Assembly (NCBI GenBank): GCA_017443235.1
Contig: JAFSOV010000010.1
Span: 1 to 64,000 of the forward strand
DNA from: Alphaproteobacteria bacterium
Lineage (GTDB): Bacteria; Pseudomonadota; Alphaproteobacteria; Rs-D84
DNA length: 64,000 bases
Reading direction: 5' to 3'
The notes beneath the pieces were generated by a model. The model did no database searches and was not told where the DNA came from. It saw only the letters and a list, made by a program, of their open reading frames with translations. The position numbers were made by a program, and so were the translations under genes. This document shows positions 53,587-63,757 of this stretch, one piece after another. Every line of letters begins with the position of its first letter. The stretch's first letter is position 1.

Positions 53587-55344
53587 CTAAATACTGACCC
53601 CGAAACCGATGCGTTTTGAAAACCCGGCCGATTGTTGAATCGCCAATAAATCGTCAATTTTTTGAATTGTGAATTCGGTTGGCGCGTCTTCACCGTTGTT
53701 TTCTAGTAAGCGCCGGCGCAGAATTGCGGTGAATTCGCGTTGCAACCCGCGAACGCCCGCCTCGGCCGTATATTTACGAATAATGTGACGAATTGCATCA
53801 TCATCAATCTTGATGTTATCGATATTCCAACCGGTGTCATTTGCGGCGCGCGCAATTAAATGTTCGCGTGCGATTTGAACCTTTTCATCTTCGCCATATC
53901 CCGGAATTTCGATAATTTCCATACGGTCTTTTAACGCGGCCGACAAATTCAAACTGTTTGCGGTTGCAATGAACATAACATTGGACAGGTCAAAATCCAC
54001 TTCCAGATAATGGTCACGAAACGCCTTGTTCTGTTCCGGGTCCAATACTTCCAACAGGGCGGATTCCGGGTCACCCCGCCAATCGCGTCCCATTTTATCA
54101 ATTTCGTCCAAAACAATAACCGGATTATTGGATTTTGCGCGTTTTAATGCGTCCATAATGCGTCCCGGTTGTGAACCGATATAGGTTTTACGATGCCCGC
54201 GAAAATGCGCTTCGTCACTTACACCACCAAGCGAAATGCGGTGGTATTTCCGGCCCAATGCGTTCGCGATGGATTTGCACAATGATGTTTTACCGACACC
54301 CGGCGCGCCAACAAAGCAGAGTATCGTTCCCCGCGCCGAACCGGTCTTTTTCATAACGGCAATGTGTTCCAGTATGCGTTCCTTGACGGCCCGCATTCCG
54401 GAATGTTCGCTGTCCAATATTTTGCGCGCCGCATTCAAATCTATTTCGGCCTTGTCCGCCTTGGCCCACGGCATAGCCAACAATTCATCCAAATATGTTT
54501 TAATCAAGCCGCCTTCGTTGGACATTGGCGACATATTCCGCATACGTTTCCACTCATTCATTGCCTTTTCTTTGACATCGTCCGGCATGGGGGATTTTTC
54601 AATTTTCTTGCGCATACTGGCCGAATCTGCCTCGGCATCGTCTTCGCCCATTTCTTTTTGAATCGCGCGCATTTTTTCTTGTAAAATCGCCTCGCGCCGG
54701 CCTTGTTCCATCTGCATACTAATACGGCGATTTATTGAATCTTCGACCTTGGACGTTTCATAGACAATGCGAACCTGTTCAAACAGCATAACCATCTTTT
54801 CATACCAAGACGGTGTGGTCAGTATCTTAACGGCCGTATCGGTTGTTATTTCCATCGTTTGAATAATAGAATCAATAAATGCGGGTAATGGATAGTTTTG
54901 AATCACACTGCGCAGTTTATCCATTTTGAACTTGCGGAACAATGACATCGCCTGGACATTTTCAAAAATCTTTTCGCGCAGTTGAATTGTGCGTTCGTCG
55001 TCCATGTCGCCATCCATTGGAACCTCAATAACCCGCGCAGAAAAAACGCCATCATTTATTTCGATTTCATCAATTTTAACAACACTGGTCGTGCGAATAA
55101 CGGTATGAATAGAACCGTCTGGCATACGTAAAACCTGGGCAATTTCGCCGATTGTGCCGTATTCGTATAAATCATCCGGACTGGCGGGATATGCATTAGT
55201 GTGCTGTGGCGCCAAAATTATACGCTGGCGCGTATTTGCGGCAATATCAACACACGCAATCGATATAGGGTTATCTACATAGATTGGCACGGTCATCCCC
55301 GGATGCACGACCAAATCACGACAAGGTAAGATATATTCTTTCAT
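53587..55344 (-). CDS. lon: Lon-like AAA+ protein lacking the protease domain
   Basis: The LAN substrate domain (YILPCRDLVVHPGMTVP) and the AAA+ module are clear: Walker A GAPGVGKTSLCKS, VSDEAHFRGHRKTYIGSQPGRIM, Walker B VIVLDEIDKMGRDWRGDPESALLEVLDPEQN, and sensor 2 region EAGVRGLQREF. The frame then ends after the small alpha domain, at about 585 residues. Lon proteases are about 800 residues and carry a Ser-Lys protease domain that is absent; tsaB follows within ten bases. I start at 55344 because the promoter -10 box lies at 55355-55360. It may be an unfoldase or a chaperone. Confidence 0.85.
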   Translation of the reverse strand: MKEYILPCRDLVVHPGMTVPIYVDNPISIACVDIAANTRQRIILAPQHTNAYPASPDDLYEYGTIGEIAQVLRMPDGSIHTVIRTTSVVKIDEIEINDGVFSARVIEVPMDGDMDDERTIQLREKIFENVQAMSLFRKFKMDKLRSVIQNYPLPAFIDSIIQTMEITTDTAVKILTTPSWYEKMVMLFEQVRIVYETSKVEDSINRRISMQMEQGRREAILQEKMRAIQKEMGEDDAEADSASMRKKIEKSPMPDDVKEKAMNEWKRMRNMSPMSNEGGLIKTYLDELLAMPWAKADKAEIDLNAARKILDSEHSGMRAVKERILEHIAVMKKTGSARGTILCFVGAPGVGKTSLCKSIANALGRKYHRISLGGVSDEAHFRGHRKTYIGSQPGRIMDALKRAKSNNPVIVLDEIDKMGRDWRGDPESALLEVLDPEQNKAFRDHYLEVDFDLSNVMFIATANSLNLSAALKDRMEIIEIPGYGEDEKVQIAREHLIARAANDTGWNIDNIKIDDDAIRHIIRKYTAEAGVRGLQREFTAILRRRLLENNGEDAPTEFTIQKIDDLLAIQQSAGFSKRIGFGVSI

Positions 55345-55354
55345 AGCATTGATA

Positions 55355-55383
55355 AATATAGACATAATTTTTTGACTTTTCAA
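55355..55383 (-). promoter_or_regulatory. Promoter of the Lon-like gene
   Basis: TTGAAA (55378-55383) and TATATT (55355-55360) with a 17-base spacer on the minus strand. Transcription would start about at 55348, so the mRNA has almost no leader. Confidence 0.6.
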
Positions 55384-55387
55384 GGGT

Positions 55388-55415
55388 AATAAAAAATCCC
55401 CGAAATTCGGGGATT
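55388..55415 (-). terminator. Terminator of the small membrane protein gene
   Basis: AATCCCCGAA / TTCGGGGATT stem followed by TTTTTATT on the minus strand. Confidence 0.75.
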
Positions 55416-55439
55416 AAATTCGTCTGCGCATGGACGTTT

Positions 55440-55667
55440 TTAATGACGGCGACCGTTAAAACCGTGTTGTGCATTGCCACCGGACCGCTTTGACAGGTAC
55501 CGCGCCGCAATGATAACCAACCATTCCAACGCCAAAAGTCCCAAGAACGCGAATTTACCCTGGGCCATTGACATCCAACCCAACACATAAACCAATTGGG
55601 CCACGAAAGAAATATATAATATTCCAAACATTCCACTAAAAAATACTTTTTTTACTTTTCCTAACAT
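55440..55667 (-). CDS. Small two-helix membrane protein
   Basis: The 75-residue protein has two hydrophobic segments (FFSGMFGILYISFVAQLVYVLGW and FAFLGLLALEWLVIIAARYL) and a basic tail (SKRSGGNAQHG). I do not recognise a family. The start at 55667 has AAGGG upstream. It lies alone between the Lon-like gene and ssrA, on the same strand, with its own terminator. Confidence 0.6.
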   Translation of the reverse strand: MLGKVKKVFFSGMFGILYISFVAQLVYVLGWMSMAQGKFAFLGLLALEWLVIIAARYLSKRSGGNAQHGFNGRRH

Positions 55668-55707
55668 TTTTATTACCCTTTTGTTCCTGTTATGTTTTTC
55701 AAAATTG

Positions 55708-56008
55708 CCGGGTTTCTGGTGCCAGGCACCCGGACGGCCCCGCAAAAAGCTAAACGAACATAATCAACAATTGCCGATTATATTCAACCTATATCTTAGG
55801 CAGCCATTGCAAGACGAACATTATCGTTCGCATTCATTTTTTTTATTGGTTTTTAACGACACCACGTCGAATTCAGCCATTTGCCTTTATTGCGCCTGTC
55901 GAAACTTATACACCCCCATATTCTTTATTGGTGGAGGTGCCGGGTACCGCCCCCGGGTCCAAAACGTCTATTCCGCAACGGGTTCAGAATCATCGCCACT
56001 TTCGTGAC
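55708..56008 (-). ncRNA. ssrA: Two-piece (permuted) tmRNA precursor
   Basis: tmRNA rescues stalled ribosomes and tags the nascent protein. Read on the minus strand, the acceptor piece comes first and ends in CACCTCCACCA (CCA at 55929-55931). An 11-base spacer follows, then the coding piece begins with GGGGGTGTATAAGTTTCGACA at 55917. GGGGGTG pairs with CACCTCC. The tag frame (55831-55796) encodes ANDNVRLAMAA and TAA. This order is the permuted alphaproteobacterial type. The 3' end of the coding piece is not certain; a hairpin at about 55708-55733 probably closes it. Confidence 0.93.
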
Positions 56009-56014
56009 CCGTTG

Positions 56015-56043
56015 ATTATAATCTTTTATGCTGGAAATTGCAA
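56015..56043 (-). promoter_or_regulatory. ssrA promoter
   Basis: TTGCAA (56038-56043) and TATAAT (56015-56020) with a 17-base spacer on the minus strand. Confidence 0.75.
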
Positions 56044-56051
56044 GTTTTTAA

Positions 56052-57784
<1,733 letters not shown>

Positions 57785-57852
57785 AAATAATTGTTTTGCT
57801 TTTTGGTTTTGCACCTGGTATGATTGTTTCCGACTAATCCAAGGAGAAAAAT

Positions 57853-58479
57853 ATGGCATTATCATTAAAAGGCACACAAACCGAAAAAAATCTGTTGATT
57901 GCATTTGCCGGCGAATCCCAGGCGCGCAACCGTTATTCATTCTTTGCTTCACGCGCCAAAGACGAAGGGTTTCAGGCAATTTCCAAAATATTTACCGAGA
58001 CCGCAGAACAGGAACGCGAACACGCATCCCGCATGTTCAAATTTCTGGAAGGCGGCGCTATCGAGATAACCGCGTCTTTCCCGGCGGGCAAAATTGGCAC
58101 AACATTAGAAAACTTAAATGCGGCGGCATACGGCGAACACGAAGAAAATACCGATATGTATCCGCGTTTTGCGCAAATTGCGGCCGAAGAAGGTTTTGAT
58201 TCCATCGCCGAAATATTAAAGAATATCGGCCTTGCCGAACGTTATCATGAATCGCGTTTTCGTGCGCTGGCCGATGCGATTGAAAACGGTACATTGTTCA
58301 AACAAGATAAAATCGTTATGTGGCGTTGCACAAATTGCGGTATGTGGCACATTGGAACCGAGGCCCCAAAGGTTTGCCCGGCTTGCCTGCATGCCCAGGG
58401 TTATTTTATAAGCGAAGGCACAATTTCCCGTTGTGACACAAACGAAGGATTCTGTGAATATGCAAAAATAGATGACTAG
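57853..58479 (+). CDS. Rubrerythrin
   Basis: A di-iron peroxidase that protects anaerobes from hydrogen peroxide. The ferritin-like domain has the iron ligands in AFAGESQARNRYSFF, TAEQEREHASRMF, ENTDMYPRFAQIAAEEGF and GLAERYHESRF. A C-terminal rubredoxin-like domain carries CTNCG and CPAC. It is 208 residues, with an additional 20-residue tail beyond the rubredoxin domain. The ribosome site is AAGGAG. Its presence suggests a microaerobic or anaerobic life. Confidence 0.93.
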   Translation: MALSLKGTQTEKNLLIAFAGESQARNRYSFFASRAKDEGFQAISKIFTETAEQEREHASRMFKFLEGGAIEITASFPAGKIGTTLENLNAAAYGEHEENTDMYPRFAQIAAEEGFDSIAEILKNIGLAERYHESRFRALADAIENGTLFKQDKIVMWRCTNCGMWHIGTEAPKVCPACLHAQGYFISEGTISRCDTNEGFCEYAKIDD

Positions 58480-58506
58480 GGTTTATGAATATAAAAGTAA
58501 AAAAAT

Positions 58507-58530
58507 CGGCGCAATTCGCGCCGGTTTTTT
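58507..58530. terminator. Terminator between rubrerythrin and the convergent gene
   Basis: GGCGC-AATTC-GCGCC followed by GGTTTTTT. The same 17-base core recurs at 58911-58935. Confidence 0.75.
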
Positions 58531-58531
58531 A

Positions 58532-58846
58532 CTATCTTTCAATTCCAAACTGTTTCATAATCTGTTGTGCCTGGGCGACCTTTTGTTTTAATGTTTTTTT
58601 GCTGCTTTCATATTGATTAAATCCGCCAACGCTAATGCCACCTTTGCTGTCGGATTTCAGTTTTGTTTCATCCAATTTTTCAAATGCCTTGGTTAAATTT
58701 TCTTTTTCTTTACCAGACTTCATTTTATCCAGATATTCTGCTATGATGCGTGTGGCGTCTTCATACTCGTCAATCAGTGTCTGTTTGCCCGATAATTTGT
58801 TTATGCCATTACGCAGTGCCAAAGCAAGTTTTCTTTTATCGACCAT
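58532..58846 (-). CDS. Small hypothetical protein
   Basis: A 104-residue Lys- and Glu-rich helical protein (LALALRNGINKLSG, then KTLKQKVAQAQQIMKQFGIE). No family, signal or membrane segment is seen. GAGGAGA precedes the ATG. A segment KSDSKGGISVGGFNQYESS separates two helical halves. Confidence 0.55.
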   Translation of the reverse strand: MVDKRKLALALRNGINKLSGKQTLIDEYEDATRIIAEYLDKMKSGKEKENLTKAFEKLDETKLKSDSKGGISVGGFNQYESSKKTLKQKVAQAQQIMKQFGIER

Positions 58847-58910
58847 CTTGTATCTCCTCGTTTTAGTCAGGGAAAATTATACCACAAAACACTAATAAAG
58901 TCAAAACAAT

Positions 58911-58935
58911 ATAAAAGGCGCAATTCGCGCCGGTT
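58911..58935 (-). terminator. Terminator of the 58939-59655 gene
   Basis: GGCGCGAATTGCGCC followed by TTTTAT on the minus strand. Confidence 0.7.
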
Positions 58936-58938
58936 TTG

Positions 58939-59655
58939 TTATCTTGATTTTTGGCTGGACATATAATTGCGCAAATTGTTTGCGTATCTGTTCACTTTTC
59001 TTTGCACTTTTGTCGGCATGGTTTCAATATCAAATGTATCTAGAATTTTTTGTGCGGCATCCGGATGCGATTTCAAATGCCCCAGTATGATATTTTCTGC
59101 CACATTTATATCGTCAACCGAATCCGGATTTTGCATCATTTTATCAAATAACCCCGGATTATATTTTGAAATATGTTGCACCAGAATCCGCGCCAATTTT
59201 TCACAGTTGATTTGGTCGGTTAAATCCAATTGGTAATCTGATTCCTTTAAATATCTGCTGGTGGCATTGCGTATTTGGAATATATCGTCTTTCATCCATT
59301 TGTTTACGCTAGGGGTGATATAAATACTCCACCCAAATGCCATACATACAAAAAAAGCAGATATACCGCTGCAGACGGCACGTGCCGGTTCAGAAAGTTT
59401 TTCTTTGTTGATACCACATAGTGCCAAAGGAATACATGATATCAGCGGCCACACCCATTGATTCAACAAACCCGCCCTTACCATCAAAAACGGGGGCAGG
59501 CTTTCCGCCCGTTTTTTATCGCGCGCCACGCGTTTTGCTGCGGTCTTGGCCGCTTTTTCCATTGCCCTTGCAACGCGTTTTTGTTCTTGCTGTACTATTC
59601 TTTCCTGTTCGGCGTTGTATCCCGGAAAGGCCTGTTTTACTGTATCATTATTCAT
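58939..59655 (-). CDS. Hypothetical membrane protein
   Basis: A basic coiled-coil-like N-terminus (QEQKRVARAMEKAAKTAAKRVARDKKR) is followed by two hydrophobic segments (WVWPLISCIPLALCG and AVCSGISAFFVCMAFGWSIYI) and a roughly 110-residue soluble tail with predicted helices. I recognise no family among 238 residues. The ribosome site AAAGGA is clear. It follows the lipoprotein gene by ten bases, so the two form an operon. Confidence 0.6.
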   Translation of the reverse strand: MNNDTVKQAFPGYNAEQERIVQQEQKRVARAMEKAAKTAAKRVARDKKRAESLPPFLMVRAGLLNQWVWPLISCIPLALCGINKEKLSEPARAVCSGISAFFVCMAFGWSIYITPSVNKWMKDDIFQIRNATSRYLKESDYQLDLTDQINCEKLARILVQHISKYNPGLFDKMMQNPDSVDDINVAENIILGHLKSHPDAAQKILDTFDIETMPTKVQRKVNRYANNLRNYMSSQKSR

Positions 59656-59665
59656 ATTTTATCCT

Positions 59666-60115
59666 TTAATTATTTTTAATTTCTAATTCGTCCAAGAATC
59701 GGTCCAGTTTGCGCAAAGAACTGTTTTGACAACCGCGTCCGCGCCAAGACAAAATTTCTTCGCCGGTTTTCTGGTCTGCGATTGAAACACTAAATTTCCA
59801 CCACCAAAACCCATTAAACACGCACCACCACGGCATAAAAGATTCAGTACTGTATCCAGCACGAAAGATATATTGGGTGTCTGCCGGTAAAACAGTTGTT
59901 TTGCTACTGCTTAAACCGTCTTCTGATTTTTTCTGTTTCCCGATGCGAACATCATATCCGCGTTTTTCAAGATGTTCTTTGATTGCGCGTTCAAGTCCAG
60001 TGCCGGCGGGGTCCGCTTGAATAATTGCGCCCGGTTCCATCGTGTTTGGTTTGATGTAAACACTGTTACACGCGGTCATTAAAACAAGGGAAAATAAAAC
60101 GATAATTTTCTTCAT
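59666..60115 (-). CDS. Predicted lipoprotein
   Basis: Signal sequence and lipobox (LVLMTACNS, Cys16) mark a 149-residue lipoprotein. The mature part has AIKEHLEKRGYDVRIG and a Trp-rich hydrophobic block (WWCVFNGFWWWKFSVSI). It resembles small outer-membrane lipoproteins such as those with conserved 'GTGLERAI' starts, but I cannot name a family. GGAG precedes the ATG. Confidence 0.65.
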   Translation of the reverse strand: MKKIIVLFSLVLMTACNSVYIKPNTMEPGAIIQADPAGTGLERAIKEHLEKRGYDVRIGKQKKSEDGLSSSKTTVLPADTQYIFRAGYSTESFMPWWCVFNGFWWWKFSVSIADQKTGEEILSWRGRGCQNSSLRKLDRFLDELEIKNN

Positions 60116-60130
60116 CGTAACTCCAAATAC

Positions 60131-60310
60131 GCGGCGCGTTCACATCGTGGGACGCACAGATGGCCTGCCACTCGAAGCCTTGGCGAAGTGTGGCGCACCC
60201 GGCGGATAGTTCGCTTTGCTCACCGCACGTAAGGCGCGAACTGCGTGTTTAACACTTGTTCTTGCCAACTATCGTGTCGAACGCCGCGCGTTCAAATCGC
60301 GGGGCGCGGG
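60131..60310. other. Gene-free stretch with tRNA-like fragments
   Basis: Two 25-base near-repeats (60131 GCGGCGCGTTCACATCG and 60280 GCCGCGCGTTCAAATCG) resemble T-arms on the plus strand. GGCGCACCCGGCG at about 60192 copies the 3' end of the tRNA-Arg acceptor. None forms a complete tRNA. Compare 19790-19990. Confidence 0.45.
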
Positions 60311-60316
60311 CACAAC

Positions 60317-60351
60317 AAATTCAAACCATCACTGCGTGATACTTTGAATTT
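60317..60351 (-). terminator. Hairpin after tRNA-Arg, probable terminator
   Basis: AAATTCAAA and TTTGAATTT enclose ATCAC / GTGAT. It follows the tRNA CCA directly on the minus strand, but the U-run is weak. Confidence 0.5.
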
Positions 60352-60353
60352 AT

Positions 60354-60430
60354 TGGCGCACCCGGCGCGATTCGAACGCGCAATCCCCGCCTTCGGAGGG
60401 CGATGCTCTATCCAGTTAAGCCACGGGTGC
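60354..60430 (-). tRNA. tRNA-Arg (CCG)
   Basis: Acceptor GCACCCG/CGGGTGC, anticodon loop CTCCGAA (CCG), T-arm GCGCGTTCGAATCGCGC and encoded CCA form a complete 77-base tRNA. Confidence 0.94.
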
Positions 60431-60479
60431 GTACGCCACGGGTTATTATATTGTTTTTATCGTGAAATGCAAGCCCTAA

Positions 60480-61187
60480 TCATCGTATCTTGCCGCGGGT
60501 TTGCGTTATTGTGCGAATATCGCAGATGCGTTTTTCATCCATTACTTGACCACTAATTTTTTCCCAATGCCCAAGTAAATCGGGAAAATCACTGGCCGGA
60601 TATTTAATCCATGCACGTGCCAAGAACATATTTGTTGTGGTCAATGTTATCGCGCTTATGTCGATTAAACCGTTAAAATTCAAATTATCATCCACCAATA
60701 TGTTTCCCGAATGCAGGTCGTTATGATACAGCGCAACATTTGTCCCCAATATTTTATTAAACATAAAATCTTGCGCAGATGCGAACATTTCGCGTGATCT
60801 TTTTTGTGGCGGAACCGGAATTTGGGATATTTTATATATCGTATCAAATGCATCACAATAAATATCATATGCCAATTCGCGTGGCAATCCCAAATCAATC
60901 CATTCTGCCAGTGTTTTATTTGGGTTGTATTTGTACGCGGTAAAGTAAACACCATTATGTTCATATATTTTCATTGCCGGGACACTGATTCCATTGCGTC
61001 GCATAATATTCGATACATATCGGTCGCGGCGGCACATCGTTTCATTGTCGAATTTACATACGATATTTTTCTTTGGGGTGTGCGCAACCAATACGCGTGA
61101 ATCCAACCCCAAAACATCCGGTTCGGTTATATCGTGAACATTTTTAATGGTGTTCTTTATTGCACGCACATATGCCGGATTTTTCAT
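60480..61187 (-). CDS. APH-family kinase-like protein in an operon with prfB
   Basis: The 235-residue protein has the small-molecule kinase pattern: LYHNDLHSGNILVDD (His155, Asp157, Asn162) and LIDIS (Asp176). A candidate ATP-binding lysine is in NIVCKFD. It lacks a signal peptide and is cytosolic. The choline/aminoglycoside kinase fold is the best fit, but the substrate is unknown. It begins six bases after the prfB stop, with GGGGA upstream. Confidence 0.72.
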   Translation of the reverse strand: MKNPAYVRAIKNTIKNVHDITEPDVLGLDSRVLVAHTPKKNIVCKFDNETMCRRDRYVSNIMRRNGISVPAMKIYEHNGVYFTAYKYNPNKTLAEWIDLGLPRELAYDIYCDAFDTIYKISQIPVPPQKRSREMFASAQDFMFNKILGTNVALYHNDLHSGNILVDDNLNFNGLIDISAITLTTTNMFLARAWIKYPASDFPDLLGHWEKISGQVMDEKRICDIRTITQTRGKIR

Positions 61188-61193
61188 TTTTTT

Positions 61194-62265
61194 CTATCCC
61201 CGTTGCAATAAATCAATCATAAAATTATCTAAATCCCCGTCCAAAACTGCGCCGGAATCTGCGGTCTCGGTTCCAGTGCGAACATCTTTGACCAATTGAT
61301 ATGGGTACAGGACATAGTTTCGAATTTGGCTGCCCCACTCAATTTTCTTTTGGGCGGCCTTAGCTGCGTCTTCTTCGGCGGCGCGTTTTTGCATTTCTAG
61401 TTCATACAGGCGTGAACGCAGAATTTTCATCGCCATATCTTTGTTTTGGAATTGACTGCGTTCATTTTGACACGTGACAACAATTCCGGTTGGAATATGG
61501 GTTATGCGCACGGCGCTGTCGGTTTTATTGACGTGTTGCCCGCCGGCACCCGAAGACCGATATGTATCAATCCGCAAATCTTTTTCATTGATATCTATTT
61601 GTATGGAATCATCCACATCCGGCCACACATCCACAGACGCAAAACTGGTTTGGCGTTTGCCATTCGCATTAAACGGTGAAATTCGCACCAAACGATGTAC
61701 ACCGATTTCATTGCGCAGCCATCCATACGCGCGTTCGCCAACAATACGCAGTGTCGCGCTTTTAATTCCGGCCGTGTCACCTTCGTGTTCTTCAACAACT
61801 TCGACCGAAAATTCGTGACGTTCGGCCCATCGCGTGTACATACGCATCAACATTTGCGCCCAATCTTGGGCCTCGGTCCCGCCGGCCCCCGCCTGGATAA
61901 ATAAAAACGCATTGTTCCCATCCGCCGGGTTGTTGAACAGGGTGATATACTTTGCGCTTTGTACGCGGTCCGCCAATTTTTCAATTCCACCTATAACATC
62001 TGTATCATCGGGCGCAATCGCGTATAGTTCTTTCAGGTTTTTATATTCTTCTTCCATCGCGGAAAATTCGTTCAATTCGCGTTCCAATGCGGATTTTTTT
62101 TGCAACAACGCGCGCGCAGAATCCGGGTCATTCCATAAATCGGGGGCTAAAGACTTCTGTGAAAGTTCGGCAATTTGTTCCCGTAATTTATCGGGTTCAA
62201 AGAAACCCCCTTAGTGTTTTAAGGTTTTCTTGGATATCGTTCAAAACTTCATTTGCCAAAATCAT
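61194..62265 (-). CDS. prfB: Peptide chain release factor 2, programmed +1 frameshift
   Basis: RF2 ends translation at UAA and UGA. The GGQ loop (SSGAGGQHVNKTDSAVR) and SPFNANGKRQTSFASV-type segment are present. The gene starts at 62265 (MILANEVLNDIQENL). The zero frame reaches CTT TGA at 62202-62197, preceded by the Shine-Dalgarno-like AGGGGG (62211-62206). A +1 shift continues as EPDKLREQIAEL into the long frame, giving about 356 residues, the normal size. This is the classical autoregulatory site, sensitive to the RF2 level. Codons 1-22 are in frame zero. Confidence 0.93.
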
Positions 62266-62313
62266 ACTTTGATATTACCAATAAAAATTCTAAAATCAAC
62301 CGTAAATCAAGTG

Positions 62314-62342
62314 TTGCGTTTTTTATTCATATGTGATAGAAT
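62314..62342 (+). promoter_or_regulatory. Promoter of the 62365 gene
   Basis: TTGCGT (62314-62319) and TAGAAT (62337-62342), 17-base spacer, 22 bases before the ATG. Confidence 0.5.
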
Positions 62343-62364
62343 TTGACACAAGAGAGAGGTTTCA

Positions 62365-63603
62365 ATGAAACATTTATTCAAAATATGTGGTTCAATTTGT
62401 GCGTGCCTGGTTGCGGCATCGGCGTACGGCGTGTCGGCGGGAACGGTTACGAATAATGCGGCGCGTGGCGTTGTCACCAATGTAACCAGTACTTCAAACA
62501 CTCTGCGTGGAAATCAAGGTCTGGCAAACGCATATAAACAGAATATGCGCAATACGTACTATATGGTAAATGTCCCCGATGTGGACAGTGCATGCCGCAC
62601 CAAAATTGATAAATGTTTGTCCGATTATTGTGGCGATGTAACCGTCGTCCCGGGCCAGGTTTCCGGTCGTTGTGCGTACGCCACGGAAAGTGAATTATAC
62701 AATTATGTTTTGTTGTGCCTGCGAAATGATACATCGTTATTGTTACCAAATTATGCGGCCAATACCAAGATGGGAATCGGCGGATTGAACACCGCGGCGC
62801 ATCTGTGCCCATCATATGTTCAACAAGAATTGATGGCGTGGTTGTCTATGTCAAATATGGCAAACGAATTGACCAAGGCGCATTCGCCGCAATGCCTTGA
62901 ACGGCGCCAAGAATTAGAGGCTGCGTTGTCTTGTCATTCGGTGGCGTTGGCATATGGTAATGAAACGTCCAGTATGTTGATGTCACAATTGACCGATTTT
63001 TGTGGTGCGGGCGTGCCGGGCGGTTCTGCGGAAATGGTGTCACGTTTTGCAAACGCCGGTAATGTTGGCGCAAACATTTGGGGGTGGGCGGAAAAAATTG
63101 TAAGTTTAGATTTGAACAAAAAGGCGTCTGATTGGGAAACGGCGGTTGATGCGGTTTTGGCATCATATACGAATCGGATGAATTTGGCGTGTGGCGAAGA
63201 TATGCAATTAAATTTGCCGGTGCGCGATAATTCAAATAATACATCGGCATTACAAACTGCGGCGGCCGTCGCGGTTGGTGTCGCATTTCCGGACACGCAA
63301 AAAAAAACTGATGTTGGCGCCGGAAATGTAAAACTTTATATGGAAATAAAATCCCGCACGGACATATATGATTATAAAACCGCGAACACCGTGGTCCAGG
63401 CGGGACTTACCAATTCTGTTTTAACCCAGAACGCATTTTTTACCCCATCCCAAATGGATGATATGCAAAACGCGTACAAGGCGGGGACAAATGTATTCAT
63501 CTTGCGCGACAGTACGCGTTGCTTTATCGTACCCGTGGCCGAAATGACATCCGCAGAAAAATCCATGGTTGCCCAGCAATTTAATACATGTATTTATAAA
63601 TAA
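62365..63603 (+). CDS. Secreted Cys-rich protein of unknown function
   Basis: A signal peptide (ICGSICACLVAASAYG) leads a 412-residue exported protein. The mature part contains scattered Cys residues (CRTKIDKCLSDYCG, GRCAYA, LLCLRND, HLCPSY, QCLERR, LSCHS, DFCGAG) consistent with disulfides. I find no catalytic motif or named family. A GAGAGG ribosome site precedes the ATG. It is followed by a strong terminator. Confidence 0.7.
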   Translation: MKHLFKICGSICACLVAASAYGVSAGTVTNNAARGVVTNVTSTSNTLRGNQGLANAYKQNMRNTYYMVNVPDVDSACRTKIDKCLSDYCGDVTVVPGQVSGRCAYATESELYNYVLLCLRNDTSLLLPNYAANTKMGIGGLNTAAHLCPSYVQQELMAWLSMSNMANELTKAHSPQCLERRQELEAALSCHSVALAYGNETSSMLMSQLTDFCGAGVPGGSAEMVSRFANAGNVGANIWGWAEKIVSLDLNKKASDWETAVDAVLASYTNRMNLACGEDMQLNLPVRDNSNNTSALQTAAAVAVGVAFPDTQKKTDVGAGNVKLYMEIKSRTDIYDYKTANTVVQAGLTNSVLTQNAFFTPSQMDDMQNAYKAGTNVFILRDSTRCFIVPVAEMTSAEKSMVAQQFNTCIYK

Positions 63604-63626
63604 TTTTGTTTTTGGTTTTATATAAT

Positions 63627-63657
63627 AACGGTTGCCATGGCAACCGTTTAATTTTTT
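63627..63657 (+). terminator. Terminator of the 62365 gene
   Basis: AACGGTTGCCATGGCAACCGTT is a perfect palindrome followed by TAATTTTTT. Confidence 0.85.
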
Positions 63658-63659
63658 AT

Positions 63660-63688
63660 TTGGAATAAAAAACGATTCGTGATATAAT
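63660..63688 (+). promoter_or_regulatory. Promoter of YVD-family member 3
   Basis: TTGGAA (63660-63665) and TATAAT (63683-63688) with a 17-base spacer. It predicts a leader of about 63 bases. Confidence 0.6.
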
Positions 63689-63757
63689 GTAACGAACCAA
63701 TTTGAGGATTTGGCTCACAGCAAACAGAGAGACTCATAAGAACAAAGGAGAAATGCT

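Noticed and set aside
55681-56007. 108-codon open frame on the plus strand
   Set aside because: It runs antisense through the tmRNA gene, whose acceptor, tag and CCA are clear.
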